A stretch of 64,000 bases of DNA from Macrosoma leucophasiata (lineage: Eukaryota; Arthropoda; Insecta; Lepidoptera; Hedylidae): assembly GCA_036365455.1 (NCBI GenBank), contig JAWQUS010000004.1:7447501-7511500 (forward strand), written 5' to 3'. The translations under genes and the position numbers were made by a program. Under the pieces are notes generated by a model. That model had not been told where the DNA came from and made no database searches. It saw nothing but the letters and a program-made list of their open reading frames with translations. Numbering within the stretch: the first letter of the stretch is position 1; each line of letters starts with the position of its first letter. Positions 33,018 to 45,120 of this stretch are shown in pieces.

Positions 33018-35319
33018 TTATGAACAGGTTGCAATTAAATATTTATATTTAAATTTGTTAATTACATTTGATTTCGATTTTAGAAGACGGTTATTGATTT
33101 TAACGAAATTATAAATGCGAAGCCTAACAAAAAGTTTTTTTACATATTCAGTCGGAAAGCATGAACAACAAGCAAAATCAATATTACTTTGCGCTGCTAA
33201 TATTTCCTTGCCCAAGCATTCCGAAAATGGACTCTTGTTTAAAACCTTTATAATATGTTCATCTAATGCTTTAACAAAACAAATAAATGTCTTGGGTGGG
33301 TTGAGGAATCCACCGAAAGGATTATTTTTCACATAGTACGCGTTGCTCTGAATAAGTTGAACCATATCATTTTCTGCTGATTTAATATATTCATTTATAC
33401 TCTCGCATTTATGTACGTCGTGGCAAGCTCGTAATAAATAGCCACATATGTAATAAAATACATTCTGTTCCGGAACATTAAACCTGTAGTCGATTCGTTT
33501 GACAGCAATCGTCGCCATCGTCGGATCATCGTCACTATATACAATTTGATGATCTTCCGCTTCGCGTTCAGTAATTAATTTGTCCAACTTAACAAGAACC
33601 TGATCCATATTTGCCTTACAATTAGCATAATCCGAGAGTTTTAACAAATTTTCCATAAAAAAATTACGGAAGCATCTATTAAATTGTACCGGCGTCGGTT
33701 CTTGGCAGTTAATATTTTGCTGTCGAACAGAACTAAAAAAATTCTCCAAAACTTCTTTGTTAAATTTTCGAGTGAATACAAATTTGTGCCCGTCAGATTT
33801 CAAATGTTTCCATAGATTCATAATGCTTTTCACACTTATTTTGAATCCTTTCACACATGTGGCAAAGGATCTAGCGTCCTTTCGATGTGTTTTAAAAAGA
33901 ACGGCCTTATTTAAAAACACATCAAAAGTATTAAGTGTTTCAATTTGGTATGGCAAACCAGCAAATGGTTTTCTATAATTATTTTCGCTCACATCTGATG
34001 AGTTTAATACGTCGAATGTGTTATTAATCAATTCTAAAAATGTCAATGTTCCAGTGGATTCTTTTTGTAAACGACCTGATTCTATAGAACAACTAATACC
34101 TGCAGCGACAGTTTTGCTTAAAACTTGTATCGCATATTCAATTTTTTTCTTTTCAAACTTGTTTGGATTAATGTGTGATGTAGTTAATTTCGGTGCTAAA
34201 CGATATATTCTTTGGATATCTTGATTAAAGAACATGTTTATATCATTCCAAGAGGCAATAGCAATACCGTCAGCACCCTGATATTTAATATCATAGTTCA
34301 TGAAATGATTGCGCATTGTCTTTACTAAGTCAGGAACATCAAAAATATAATGGATGGTATGTCCATTTACGACAAAATAAGGTTTTTTAACGGTTATGTT
34401 CTTGGAATTAGCAAAATTTAAAAAGCTTGATTCTTGATCAGATACAAATGCGACCACTTTAAAACCAACATTGAACATTTCTGTTATTACTTTGTCGAGC
34501 CATGTGTTCAGTTCATTGTTATTGATTCGAGCAAGAAAACAATATGCAATAGGCTGCGTCCAGTTTTGAAAAATGCCTTGAGCCATAACCACGAATGCTC
34601 GAGTTGCAGCTTCTGCAGTCTGCGTGCCATCAATTTCGTGAAAACCAATAATTTTATCTAAATTAATTTGATAAAATAGGTGTTTTTTAAGTGGTATTTC
34701 ATCAACAATGATGACGCAGTATTTCTCGGATTTTCTTAAAAGGTTGACTTTTGACTCTAAACATTTTTTAACATTTGGAGATATACTGGTGCCAATGTTC
34801 ACATTGAACCTTCGAAGAATTCTTTCACTCGGAAGAAACATAATTGTACTGAACAGCGTATATGCCGTAGGTCCTGCGAAAAAGATACGCAATGCAAATA
34901 ATTTATATTCTTTCGAGTACCTTTTTGGTCGACCATGTGGATGTAATTTTTTACTGAGATTAATAACATATTGAAGTTGTGGTGTTAAAAATGAATCGTC
35001 TTGTAAGATAAACTTTGTTTCGGGTTCGTCTAATTCTATTTTTACTTCCTTGAATTCTGTTTTTACTTCCTTGCTCTGCATAGTCGATGTCGGTTGTGTG
35101 GATTGTGACGAAAGCAAGTAGTTTACTTGTTCTAAGGTTAATAAACAAGAATCTTCTTGTGGCAACATGAGTGCAGGTACCGCATTAGGCTTTAACTTTA
35201 AATTGATCCGACTGGACTCTTCGAAATGTAGATCGCATATTACATAGGATTTGTTGAGTTCTTCCACTGTCTTATCATTTAAATCTAACCGACGACTTGA
35301 TTTTAGCCACTGCCTGCAC
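33018..35319 (-). CDS. P-element-type transposase (THAP9-like), main exon
   Basis: Role by family: a GTP-dependent transposase of the P superfamily, with a THAP zinc finger for DNA binding and an RNase H-like core. The frame is open for 2.3 kb from a splice acceptor (AATTTCAG then G at 35319) to the stop at 33018, with no internal stop. At the start lies the second half of a THAP domain: CRQWLKSSRRLDL, VICDLHFEE (the Cys and His ligands) and AVPALMLP. Catalytic-core signatures follow: IIVDEIPLKKH, VAFVSDQESSF, FDVPDLVKTMRN (where many relatives have His for the second Asp) and LENFFSSVRQQN. The first THAP half (CxxC) must come from an upstream exon that I cannot find within 700 bp. The ATG-less start confirms that the open frame is a 3' exon. 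I see no terminal inverted repeats, so this may be a stranded or domesticated copy. Confidence 0.85.
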
Positions 35320-35329
35320 CTGAAATTAA

Positions 35330-35875
35330 GGATTAATATTAGAACAATATACCTACTTAAATAATATATGTATATGTATATTCCATGCCAAAAAACGTGG
35401 CAATAGCGTATATTGAACTAATGCGTCAGAGGTAAGTACCTACCTACTCCACCGTGGGTTGCAATTTTTTTTAATTTTAACAATATTCCAACTGGGGCAA
35501 TGCGCTTGCGTTTTGTCTTTTCGGAACCAATTTTATTGTGCATCAATTTAGAAATAGAAATAGAAAATATTTTTATTTCGAATAGATCTTTACAGATACT
35601 TTCAAAACGTCAAGAAATCATAAAATACCTATACCCGAACTTTTAATTCGATTCCGCCTTTGACATTAGCTACTGTCATTTTGTAAAATAATGATACCAC
35701 ATTTGACTTAATAGTGATGGACCCAATAATCGGTAAAGAATCGCGATTTTGTGTTTATGTAATTATAATATTGGTGTACCAATTTTAAAAATAAACGATC
35801 GATTTTATTTAAATAAATACATAATTATTCACTATAATTATTTATTAGTGACCATTGCATTATTATATAACATAT
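35330..35875. other. no gene seen
   Basis: This would be the first intron or upstream region of the P-type gene. A LINE-end-like word (AGAAATAGAAATAGAAAATA near 35550) is present; otherwise it is AT-rich. Confidence 0.4.
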
Positions 35876-36197
35876 AATGTTTTCTTTCAATTATATTAAA
35901 AACAACACTTATAATAAAAGAGCCCAGATAGATCGTTTTCTGTATTGGCACCCGCGCGGGCTCGTGCAGCCACCGCCGTTTTGTTTTTCTTGTCATTCAG
36001 CTTCATTCTCCCAGTCTGATTGCACGGATGTCTTGTTTCATTGCAGATGGCTTGTTTATTCTGTTGAGTTTTTGTTAAAGTTTTGTTACGTTGTGTTTGT
36101 TGTTACGTTTTATTTTGTTAAGTTTTGTTACGTTGTGTTTGTTATTACGTTTTTTGTGAACGTTGAGAGTATTTATTTGTTTTGGTTTGCCACCAAA

Positions 36198-37233
36198 ATG
36201 AATCCTCAGCCAAGTACATCACAAAAAGACGTGGAAACATTGTCCCCAAGCAAAAAACGTCCACGGAAAGCTTTTACTGTTACTGAAAAGGTAATGATCC
36301 CCAACGCCTACAAGTACGTGAAAAACGAAACTTCTGCGCAATTGGAGGACTTCTAAGTTGTGAAGGAAATTGAATATATTAGCAAAGTTGCTGATATATT
36401 GGGAATAACCACACGTTCTGTTCGCTAAGTTTTGAAGGAATCAAATGAAGTTGCGCCGCCAACTCCTCCTAAAAGAACTAAGTGGTTAAAAAAAACATGG
36501 GTGGACAAGAAAGTGACATCATCTCGGCAAACATTTTTGGAAGGACTGACCACTGGATTAAAAAATCCATCAGGCAAAGGCAAGCGTCTAATAATTAGCC
36601 ATATAGGAAGAGAAGAAGGCTTCTTGGTAGAAGGGCTCATGATATTTGAAGATTACCACGATGAGGTGAATGCTGCTTGTTTTGAGGAGTGGTTCGCTGC
36701 AGTCTTACCAATATTAAGACCAAACTCAATTGTGGTGATGGATAATGTACCTTACCACTCCCGAAAATTGGAAACGACACCGAAAATGAGCTGAAAAAAA
36801 GCTGCCATTCAAGACTGGCTTTCAAATAAGAATATCAATTACGAACCAGACATGGTTAAAGCTACTCTTTTAGAAGTAATTCCACATAACGAGTCCTTTA
36901 ATAAGTACGCTGTAGACGAAATGGCATCTCAACATGGGATCAGTTTTAAGACTGCCCCCTTACCACTGCGAGCTGAACCCCATCGAATTAATATGGGCGC
37001 AGGTAAAGGGGCATGTAGCCCAAAATAATAAAACCTTCAAATTAACAGACGTGAGAAATTTGTTTGAGGAATGCATTCAAAAAATTACGGCTACCGAATG
37101 GTCTAAATGCGTATCCCATGTTGTAAAAGAAGAGGAAAAAATAAGTAGGCTAGATATATTAATTGACAACATAACAGACACATTTATAATCAATGTTACA
37201 GACAGTGATAGCGAGAGCGATGACGATTTATAA
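36198..37233 (+). pseudogene. decayed long-spacer DDE transposase (IS630-Tc1-mariner superfamily)
   Basis: Start: MNPQPSTSQKDVETLSPSKK, then a helix-turn-helix-like region broken by stops near 36355 and 36427. The core carries GLTTGLKNPSGKGKRL, IGREEGFLVEG, the second catalytic Asp in VVMDNVPYHSR and the Glu in YHCELNPIELIW. Between that Asp and Glu I count about 80 residues when the frame is followed through one stop (36792) and one frame change near 36935; ordinary Tc1/mariner proteins have 34-37. It ends with the acidic tail TDSDSESDDDL. The first Asp of the triad is not visible: the frame passes from PPKRTKW directly to KKTWVDKK, so part of the core seems deleted. Long-spacer families in this superfamily (for example the one described as DD82E) fit. 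Upstream, 36076-36157 is a tandem copy of about 45 bp. Confidence 0.75.
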
Positions 37234-37559
37234 AATAAAACATATGATACACCTACTTCTTTTATTTTTCATGTTCCTGCATCATCAGATTCTTTTAATG
37301 TCACACACAATTAGTAAAGAAATTTCTCTGATCCATAATTAACAGTCATATAAATTATTCAGAAGATATCTATCGATTTATCCATTCAGAAATATAAAAT
37401 TGTCTGCTAAAATTAGTTTCGATTCAAGTACTAGTTGTTTATAATATTATAAACGATTTGAATCGATTCCGAAATATTTCATTTCCGTATTGATTAATTT
37501 CGCAACGTCGCTATTTAGCAGTTGTCATTACGTTGCAACACTGAAAATGTCAAGTTGGG

Positions 37560-37790
37560 AATCGAATTAAAATTCCGACCTTAGAGTGAATAACCATTAC
37601 TTAAAGTAAAAGCAAAAACATATATTAATAGTAAATTAAAAATTAGAATTTAAACTACTTAGTTAAAACAATAATCACAATATTTTTCAATTCCTTCAAT
37701 GATGATAAATGAAGAAAAAGAAAAACTTATTCATCAAGAATAAAGTTATTCGCTTAGCAGAGTTCCAAGTTTAGTTGTAATAATTTTATT
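37560..37790. repeat. short interspersed repeat, unassigned
   Basis: TTAGAGTGAATAACCATTAC, TTTTTCAATTCCTTCAATGA and GCTTAGCAGAGTTCCAAGT recur at 44130-44215 and partly at 24000-24440. It is probably a LINE 3' end; no coding part remains. Confidence 0.45.
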
Positions 37791-37804
37791 TAAGCATATT
37801 ATTG

Positions 37805-38036
37805 TTGTTATTTCTTTATTATTTAAAACATACAGTTGTTCACACTGACGGTAAGTGAATACTGCAGCCTACAAACATCTACACAATAACTAGAGATTTC
37901 AATGTAGATGCAATGCCACTCCTGAAGCCTAAGCTCTGTAGCAGTTATTACAGGGGCGTTAATTATTTAGCGATATGTAGATTATGTACCTAATGCCTAT
38001 GGTTTGAAACTTCATCACTGGAGCTTTACCACCATT
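37805..38036 (-). repeat. family A repeat, diverged
   Basis: TGTTCACACTGACGGTAAGT, ACTGCAGCCTACAAACATCT, TGCCACTCCTGAAGCCTAAG and GGAGCTTTACCACCATT in order, with the middle shortened. Confidence 0.65.
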
Positions 38037-38123
38037 AAAATATATATTTATTTCCTAAATAAATTGTATTTTTGATGACAAGTAGGTACATGTTATGGAA
38101 CATCCAAAACAATTTTTTAAAAT

Positions 38124-38318
38124 TCAGAGTAAGAGTTGCCATCCCCTGAGACCTAAGGTGTCATGTCTCTGTGATAGTTATTACCGGGCCATACATTACC
38201 AACTAACAGGAACACACTAGTGCAGACCACTACCATTTAGGGGCAGATAAATTAGGTAGATAATGGGGTAGTGCCTACGCCCCTGAGCGCCAACCCTGGA
38301 ACTCTACCACCAGTAAAT
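38124..38318 (-). repeat. family A repeat, truncated
   Basis: GAGTTGCCATCCCCTGAGAC, CATACATTACCAACTAACAG, CCACTACCATTTAGGGGCAG and GGAACTCTACCACCAG. It starts in mid-element, 90 bp after the previous copy. Confidence 0.7.
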
Positions 38319-38329
38319 GTTGTTATAAC

Positions 38330-40015
38330 AATTGTATTGCATTTACTTGCAGATGGCCTGTAACTTTTCTTACCTGATATCTGTATATTGGCCATCACAT
38401 CAAGCTAGCTATGGAGTATTAATATAATGGACTACCGTCTCTGTATTGAAAAAGTCTCCATCAAGACATGGAAAGTAAGGATGGTACTCTGATAGAACAT
38501 GATATTTATATATATAATTGAGGACGAATTGAGAGCCTCCTTCTTTTTTTGAAGTCTGTCAATAATGTTAAATTTTAACTAGAGTTTACTATAAACATAT
38601 CACTTTACACATTTTTATTGTAGTTTATTTAAGTTTTAATTTTTATTAAATCAAACTTATAAGTGCTAACTACATACTTTAGTCGAGAGTATTGAATTTT
38701 CATAGTAAAGAAAAGATTTTAAATGTTAAACTCAGAGTTCTTTACCCACTATACAACAACTAAATTCATATCATAGTTTTTCAGATGCCAGCTCTATTGC
38801 GGCAGATACTAGGATCATCATTGTCCGGGTACGCTGGACACTTCTTCAAGTACACCTCCATATCAGACAGTATTTCTTTATCTTTATACTTCATAAAGCT
38901 AGCATGTAGTAAGACTATCAAAGTATACACTAAATAACACTACCTAGGTCTAGGTCTACTCAATCTTACACATTTTTTCCATCAGAGAATAGCGGTAGGT
39001 AGCGCCGGGATTTACGTACTCATTATATTTAATTTATAACAATTGTTAAGTTTAAGAACTCTTTCAATTAAACATGTTTTCGTAATGTTTATATGTGTAA
39101 AAGAAGAAGTAAAGAATAAAAATGTATTTAGTCTATTGAGGTTGTATTGGTTTACAGAATTATTTTACTTACCTGATTTTATCTTTAGGAAATCTGTAAT
39201 AACACCTTTGCTTGTCTGTTTTAGTTGACGTACAGCCATTAACAGCACAAGAAGCTTCCATTATTTAAGTTTTAGTTGTCTATTGTATTATTATCTCTAT
39301 ACAAAACAATAATTTATTACGCCACAGACCAATAATAATACGCTATGTCCTAAAGATCAGGGTTGCCAATGGTATTGCTTAATATTGGCCAAAAACCTAA
39401 GTAATGCCCCGAATCGTGGAATTTGAAGATTTTTAAGTTAATTTTGTTGAAATACAAGAAAACGCGCTAGCAAAAAAAAACACGAATTCGGTCCTGCGTG
39501 ACTTCTCAAAATTAAAATTACAGCTTCAAAAGTACACTTAACTTAAGAACTTAAGTCAAAATCCCCGTATTTTCCCCACTTATGCAAACCCGTAATGATT
39601 GGGGAATTGCTCAGCTTGCAATTCCCCGCAATTTGGGGAATTCCCCAAAAGTTGGCAACCCTGTTAGAATGAGATTTATTTTTTATTTATTCATGACCAT
39701 AGATACTAAGTCTTTCAGTCAGTTGTATAAATATTGAATTTGACATTTCTTAAATCTTAATAAAGGCACTTTATGTATACATACTTAAAAATTATACATT
39801 GTTCTTTTTTCTACAGTATTGCAGACATACATAAATAACGCATCGAAATGAATCTTATTTAACAGTAAATCCTGAGCACACCGGGCAATGATATTATATA
39901 TCGTACTTATTCACAGAACTTTGTAATGTTTCTTTAACTTAGGGTTTCGGAAATATGTACTGTATGTTCACGCCAAGTCCCTTACGGGGCAGGCAGTGAG
40001 TGTGGAGCGCCAAAT
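38330..40015. other. no gene seen
   Basis: AT-rich sequence with short meaningless ORFs. At 39965-40015 the words CCCTTACGGGGCAGGCAGTG and GTGTGGAGCGCCAAA mark the end of an unassigned interspersed repeat; GTGGAGCGCCAAA also occurs near 49355. Confidence 0.4.
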
Positions 40016-40020
40016 ATCCT

Positions 40021-40049
40021 AAATAAATAAATAAATAAATAAATAGGAG
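40021..40049. repeat. (AAAT)n microsatellite
   Basis: AAATAAATAAAT continues for about seven units, directly after an interspersed-repeat end. Confidence 0.9.
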
Positions 40050-40059
40050 GACTTAGGAC

Positions 40060-40690
40060 TCTTGCCCTCACCCTCAGATAGTACTCGACCTATTTCAAGC
40101 TTACCCAACGCTCCATTCACGCAATTCCCAGTAAGCATCTCTTCTCTATGTCAGCGGTGTACCTACATCCCTGCCAAAAGCACATCCAAGATGTACAATT
40201 TTATCCACCTGTTCTCTAACATTGCATCATCTTCCACTACCCATTCTTCTCTGCTCATTTTTAATTTTAATTTCCATACAAACATCTTTCATGACTGTGT
40301 CTAGTGCTTGTAGCCCAGATGGTGTAGGTTTAGAGCTTGTAATTACTGAATCGTGTGCGTAAAGCAAACAGTTCACCACTAAGTGACCCATACGCACTCC
40401 ACTCCCACATCCATGGACTTATTGACTTCAACCTGTAAAGTAGTGTGGAGTGTGGAGGCATTGGTCCAGATGATAAACAGGCTAGAGGTAAGCACGCAAC
40501 CCTGTTTGACACCAATATTGACATCAAATCAGAGTGACATGTTCCCATATATCCGCACACATGCTTAACAGTCCTCACACGTGGACTGTATAGCAATACC
40601 ATGTTCTGGCAAAATCTCCCACAGCTCCTTTCGTATTACTCTATCAAACGCTTTCTCCAAATGCACAAAACCGGAAGGAGAAAACCCTGT
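40060..40690 (-). pseudogene. RTE-like reverse transcriptase fragment
   Basis: Minus-strand pieces in shifting frames match the element at 52.8 kb: HLEKAFDRVIRKELWEILPE against FDRVLRMELWDILPEYG, then a segment corresponding to VRTVKHVCGYMGTCHSDLMS (the same frame-shifted reading occurs there), then the region antisense to the YADD-to-C-terminal part. It covers only the central third of an RT domain, with several frameshifts. Confidence 0.7.
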
Positions 40691-40960
40691 GCATCCCACT
40701 ATTTGGTCTTGTACCCAGTGGCAGAGAGGAGGGGAGCGTCCGGGTCGGTCCGCCAAAGGCCTCTGGTTCTGGGGACCTCTAAAGATCGACTGGTCTTTGG
40801 GAATCATGAAAGATTTGTAGAGCTTACGAAGGGAAATGTCGTTTTTTTTTTTGCTCGCGCGTTCTTTTTCATGTGTATTTTAGAATTTATCTACCGTATC
40901 AGTCATAGGGGGGCGCAATATGTGCGGGCACCCCCAAATTTTACCTCATGACCATTTTAT
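40690..40960 (+). repeat. family R4 interspersed repeat
   Basis: GGTCGGTCCGCCAAAGGCCT, AAGATCGACTGGTCTTTGGG, TTGCTCGCGCGTTCTTTTTC and ATGTGTATTTTAGAATTTAT. The same words occur reversed at 41690-41880 and 51840-52010. No ORF of note; it abuts the RTE fragment directly. Confidence 0.6.
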
Positions 40961-41649
40961 TTGCTCGTGCGTTAGGCTACTGGTCGTCCGCCCGGACTCA
41001 CCGGACACACCACCTTCAAATACTTAAGTTAAGCGCGTATTTTCACAAATCTGATCAATTGTCCCAATTTTTATTTCCCCATGTGGCAACTGCTGCGGAA
41101 CCCGGCAAATATTTGGTTAGGTAGGTATATATGGTTTACAAAAAGCGTGCCGTCTTTAAAAAAGATTAAGAATCACTGGTTCATAGTTTTGTGACCAACT
41201 TAAACTATATCTACGTATAAGACAGCTCACAATCCGCGCCGCGCAACGTTTAGGTAATCTTACAAAATGAGAGGGGACATCTGTCGAGCCGCGCCGTCTC
41301 TGTCATTACGAAGCAGTGAGGCGCCACCGCAAATGCTATGTGATTTCACATCTTCTATTTTACTACTCTGTTCCTATTGCATAAGAAATTAGTTGCGTTA
41401 TTACAATACCTGTACGAGAATGAATATTTAATGGATAGGTATCGACGCGGCGACGTCGGCAATGTGTAGCAGTTTCCTATCATATTGTAGGGAATAGAAC
41501 TTTTAAAATTCGTAAGGAGAGGCGATTGGATAAAATACAGCTTCGATGGATTAAGTTGAGGCAAACAATCAAGCATCTCGCACGTACCTATACCTATAAT
41601 AATCTATCTACACAAAACGTATTGCCACCATCAGTGACGGGCAAAGGTC

Positions 41650-41890
41650 ATCTTTCAGACGTAAGTAGAAGTTAAATTATGGAGCAAAAAAAACGTCTTT
41701 ACCCTCTCTGTGTCTGCGTGACCTCTAAATGTAAGAGGTAAGAGATTTAAAATACACATCAAGAAAAACGCGCGAGCAAAATAAAAAAGAATTTCCCTCT
41801 GTGGGGCACCGTCGACCTTTGGAAACCCCCAGGACCGGAAGCCCATGACGGGCATTATACTGGGACTCCCAGTATCCCCCTGGGAGAGTT
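41650..41890 (-). repeat. family R4 interspersed repeat
   Basis: It reads AAAATACACATCAAGAAAAA, CGCGCGAGCAAAATAAAAAA and ACCTTTGGAAACCCCCAGGA, the reverse of 40690-40960 with divergence. Confidence 0.55.
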
Positions 41891-42539
41891 CCGCTAATTA
41901 TTCGTTACACATTCCACAATATTCAATAGGTATATTTAAACGACCATAAACAGTTTTAAAAAGGTCGCTTAAAAACTTGCGAAAGGCAGCTTACAATATC
42001 AAGCTCGTGTTCATAATCGAAATGTGAAATTTCCAATATTCCCATCGGCGAAATAGAGCATCAAATATTTAGTATGGCTTTATTTGGAGGCCGAGATGCT
42101 AAAGCTCCAATCCGTGACATCGATAATAACGCTACGCGCCCTGACCCCCTTGCGGTATCGTCGAGTACGCAAGTTCATGTATACGTTTTATGAATATTAA
42201 GTGCTTATTAACTTAATTTAAAAATTATAGTACCTATAGCTTGCTTTGTTCAAATAAAATTTATAAAAACCACTATCAACAGATTTTTCATCAAACAAAT
42301 GTTAGGAAATAGAAAACTATCGTCTACGTTCGTCGTGATATTCCATTCTAATGCTAAATATTTATCTTTTTTGGAGAGGCATGCTTGTTTGCTTCTTTTC
42401 TTCATTGCTCATATAAACAAACTTGTTGGTTAACGGCTCCAGTGGAAGACCAGCGCTGCTCAAAAGATCAGCTCATGATGAGTTGGGGACCATTTTGTAA
42501 CAATTTGTATTTTTAAGGCGACGCGATTTTTTTAACGAC

Positions 42540-42700
42540 CGCTTCTAGTGGAGGAGCATTGTTCCTCTAGTGCAGTCCGTCAACCGAACAATGGCGGTAA
42601 TCATTCCAATTTTGCGGTAGTAGAATATAACAACGCCACTGTGATCCACAATCCACCTACCAAGCGTGGCGATTATGGCATATTCTCCTATAATGACGCA
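42540..42700 (+). repeat. interspersed repeat fragment (LINE-end-like)
   Basis: AATGGCGGTAATCATTCCAA, CCAAGCGTGGCGATTATGGC and CATATTCTCCTATAATGACG match 46514-46660 (AATGGCGGTCATATGATTCC, CCAAGCGTGGCGATTGTGCC). The hAT element at 42705 inserted into this repeat. Confidence 0.55.
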
Positions 42701-43074
42701 CAACTAGGGATTGCAATCCCGCAAAGTGGGATCCCGCAATCCCGCGGGATCCCGCACATTTTAGCTATCTGGTGGATCCCGCACCTTCTGAACGCGGATC
42801 CGCGGATCCCGCAAATTTAAATTTGCTGTAAAACGTTCCTGAAGTTTTGCGAGAAAGCACAAATTCATTCTAAATCTCATTATTAATAAGATTGATTACC
42901 TTACCTGTTTTCAGATGTAAGGTTAAAATTAAATAAAGTTTGGTGCCAATATTTTAAAATTTAAGGTCCTACAAAACTGATTTGTTTACTAAATATTTCT
43001 CACTTACTTTATTAATATTTTGTCAGAAAACAAATACTTTTGTTGCAATCATAATATGTGAGACATATTTTATT

Positions 43075-43352
43075 ATAGTACATTTTTTTAGAATTAGACA
43101 GAAGGAAAACCCAGAAGCAGGTATCATAAAACTTTTTTAATTGTTTAATTATAAAAACAAATGTGTTGGCAATTACTGTTATGTAATTCAAAAAAAGTAT
43201 TGTTTAAAACCTAATATTTGAAAAAAATACAGTATTGTATAGGTATCATTAGTTTTCGTAATGTAGATCGACATTTATGAACTTCTTACTTAAAACTCAC
43301 CTAAAAAAACACCTATATTCCTTCTGTCTAATGCTAAAAAAATGTACTATAT
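43075..43352. mobile_element. MITE with about 35-bp TIRs
   Basis: TATAGTACATTTTTTTAGAA with TTAGACAGAAGGAA at the left is mirrored by TTCCTTCTGTCTAATGC and TAAAAAAATGTACTATA at the right. AT-rich, non-coding interior. Confidence 0.65.
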
Positions 43353-43684
43353 TAAAACTTTATTTTTATAAAATCTGTCAAGTGCGTTGATAAGTTCTAA
43401 TTTAATTATTGAAGATCGAAAAACTTAAGCAAAGAAAAAAAAAACTTTTGGTCTACCCCTTGGCAGACCTTTAGGCAGGGTCATGGTTGAGGGTTATGTG
43501 ATTGATACAACCATTTAGCTTGACGTCAATTTATTGAGTAAATGAATTATTGTATAAAAATATCACATAAATATGAATTGCATATCTGGACAAAATATGA
43601 TGCGCGCTGTTAGGGAGTGTATAGACTTATTAATGTAACGGAGCGTTTACACACATTTCAGCGTGTCGGGCCACGCGTAGGGTA

Positions 43685-44765
43685 GGGTTCCGTAGTTTTT
43701 AGGTTTGAATAATGTAATGAAAAAAGTAAATAAATATTCTCTATCCAATGCAGTTCTTCACAATTTTAGAGTAAAATAAATTTGATCGACTATTACTCGC
43801 AAACTTGTAAGGCCAACTTAAGTGTGATAGTTTTCCTTTTAATCTATACGAATATAATAATGATGTAGAGTTTGTTTGTTTGCTTGAACGCGCTAATCTC
43901 AGGAACTAATAGTCCGATTTGAAGTTTTTTCAGTGTTAGTTAGCCTATTTATCGAGGAAAGCTATTAAAAAAAAATTCAAAATTCAAATCATTTCTTTCA
44001 AATTGGTCTACAAGGACACTTTTGCATTGTCGGGTTATAAGCTACCTAGAGAGAATGACTTATAATAATAATTCAATAGGTATTAATAAATACCAATTTA
44101 ATAATAATATTTAACCGATACGTGAATCATCAAAATTTTCAATTCCTTCATAGAAGAAAATGAAAAATCTGTTCGTCATAATCATAGTCATTCACTTAGC
44201 AGAGTTCCAAGTACAGGCACTACTGAGAAGAACTCCGCTACCCAACAAACTCAGCGTGTTGCTCTATAGGCTATATATATCATCTCGCTATAAATAATAG
44301 GAACGGAGCAGCGCGGGCGAAGTCGCTAGTTTCATTATATGTAGCTACTATTATTGCCGTAACGTTTGAATTTCTAACAACGACCGTTTAGTTGGTAGAG
44401 GGGGTGGACACTTAGACTCTAACGAAAATTGGCACTTTTAAGCTTATCAAGTCACGAACTGTTAACAAAATCGAAAAATGATATTACCTCATCCCTAACA
44501 TTTTTAAATCCACACTATACAGAAGACGAAAAATAAAACAATTATCCACGCGTTACATGTAGTGGAGGTACCCTAAATATTTCATTTTTTTAATGTTTTT
44601 ATTGTACTTTTTTGTCGGCGTGATCAAGGTGTATGCTTGTGCCAAATTTGAAGTCTATGTTACCAATAGTTTTTGCGCTAAACCGCGGACGGACAGGCAG
44701 ATAGACAGACAGACAGACGGACTTGGCGAAACTTTAAGAATTACTTGTTTACTACGGAACCCTAA
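43685..44765 (-). repeat. family E repeat interrupted by a Helitron
   Basis: It is the reverse of the copy at 29291. AGGGTTCCGTAGTTTTTAGG and GCAAACTTGTAAGGCCAACT lie left of the insertion; CGTTTGAATTTCTAACAACG, CTCTAACGAAAATTGGCACT, TTTTGCGCTAAACCGCGGAC and TACTACGGAACCCTA lie right of it. Confidence 0.75.
43843..44329 (+). mobile_element. Helitron-like element (type 1) carrying captured repeat sequence
   Basis: It starts TCTATACGAATATAATAATG after A (43842) and ends GCGGGCGAAGTCGCTAG before T (44330). The empty site CCTTTTAA|TTTCGTTAAATG is present in the family E copy at 29.7 kb (reverse strand), proving the A|T insertion. The copies at 13056 and 47517 are about 200 bp; this one is 487 bp because 43970-44265 holds unrelated repeat words (AATTGGTCTACAAGGACACT, GCAGAGTTCCAAGTA). 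Confidence 0.85.
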
Positions 44766-45120
44766 AAAAACCTGCAGTTTCAATTGATTTTATAATAAAA
44801 TTTCTAAAATGCGGGATCCGCGCGGGATTGATCAATCCCGCATTTCAATCCCGTGGGATTGAAGAAGATGCGGGTTTGCAATCCCTACGCACAACACTAT
44901 TGTAGCTGTCTTTTTCGTTTTTCCCGCAACCGACGTCTTTCGGGTGGAGTCACAGAACAGAACTGTTCTGTGGGTGGAGTAATGATGTAATTTTCTGTAT
45001 GGTATATCTACTAATAATTATTTTAGTTCTAAGCTGTTGTTGCAAATAAAGTTTTATTCTATTCTAAGTCACCACGCAGATTGATGCAAAAAATATTTAA
45101 GATAGAGATATTCAAATTGC

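Larger units (their letters stand above)
42705..44887. mobile_element. hAT-type element with nested insertions
   Basis: Termini TAGGGATTGCAATCCCGC (42705) and the complement of TAGGGATTGCAAACCCGC (ending 44887). The 8-bp duplication CGCACAAC is exact at 42697-42704 and 44888-44895. Next to both ends are clusters of GGGATCCCGC / CAATCCCGCGGGATC palindromic words. The element has no transposase; its middle is filled by a MITE (about 43075-43352) and a family E repeat (43685-44765), itself split by a Helitron. Confidence 0.85.

Noticed and set aside
33115..34974. Plus-strand ORFs over the P-type exon
   Set aside because: Shadows of the long minus-strand frame.
32700..35320. The 31-bp inverted arms at 32.7 kb as the TIR of the P-type element
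   Set aside because: Both arms lie within 150 bp of each other around the tRNA-like core; none is found beyond 35.3 kb.
35930..36190. N-terminal extension of the DDE transposase from the upstream in-frame ATG (35877)
   Set aside because: It crosses a tandem duplication and encodes a Phe/Val-rich stretch unlike a transposase; MNPQPSTSQ at 36198 is the natural start.
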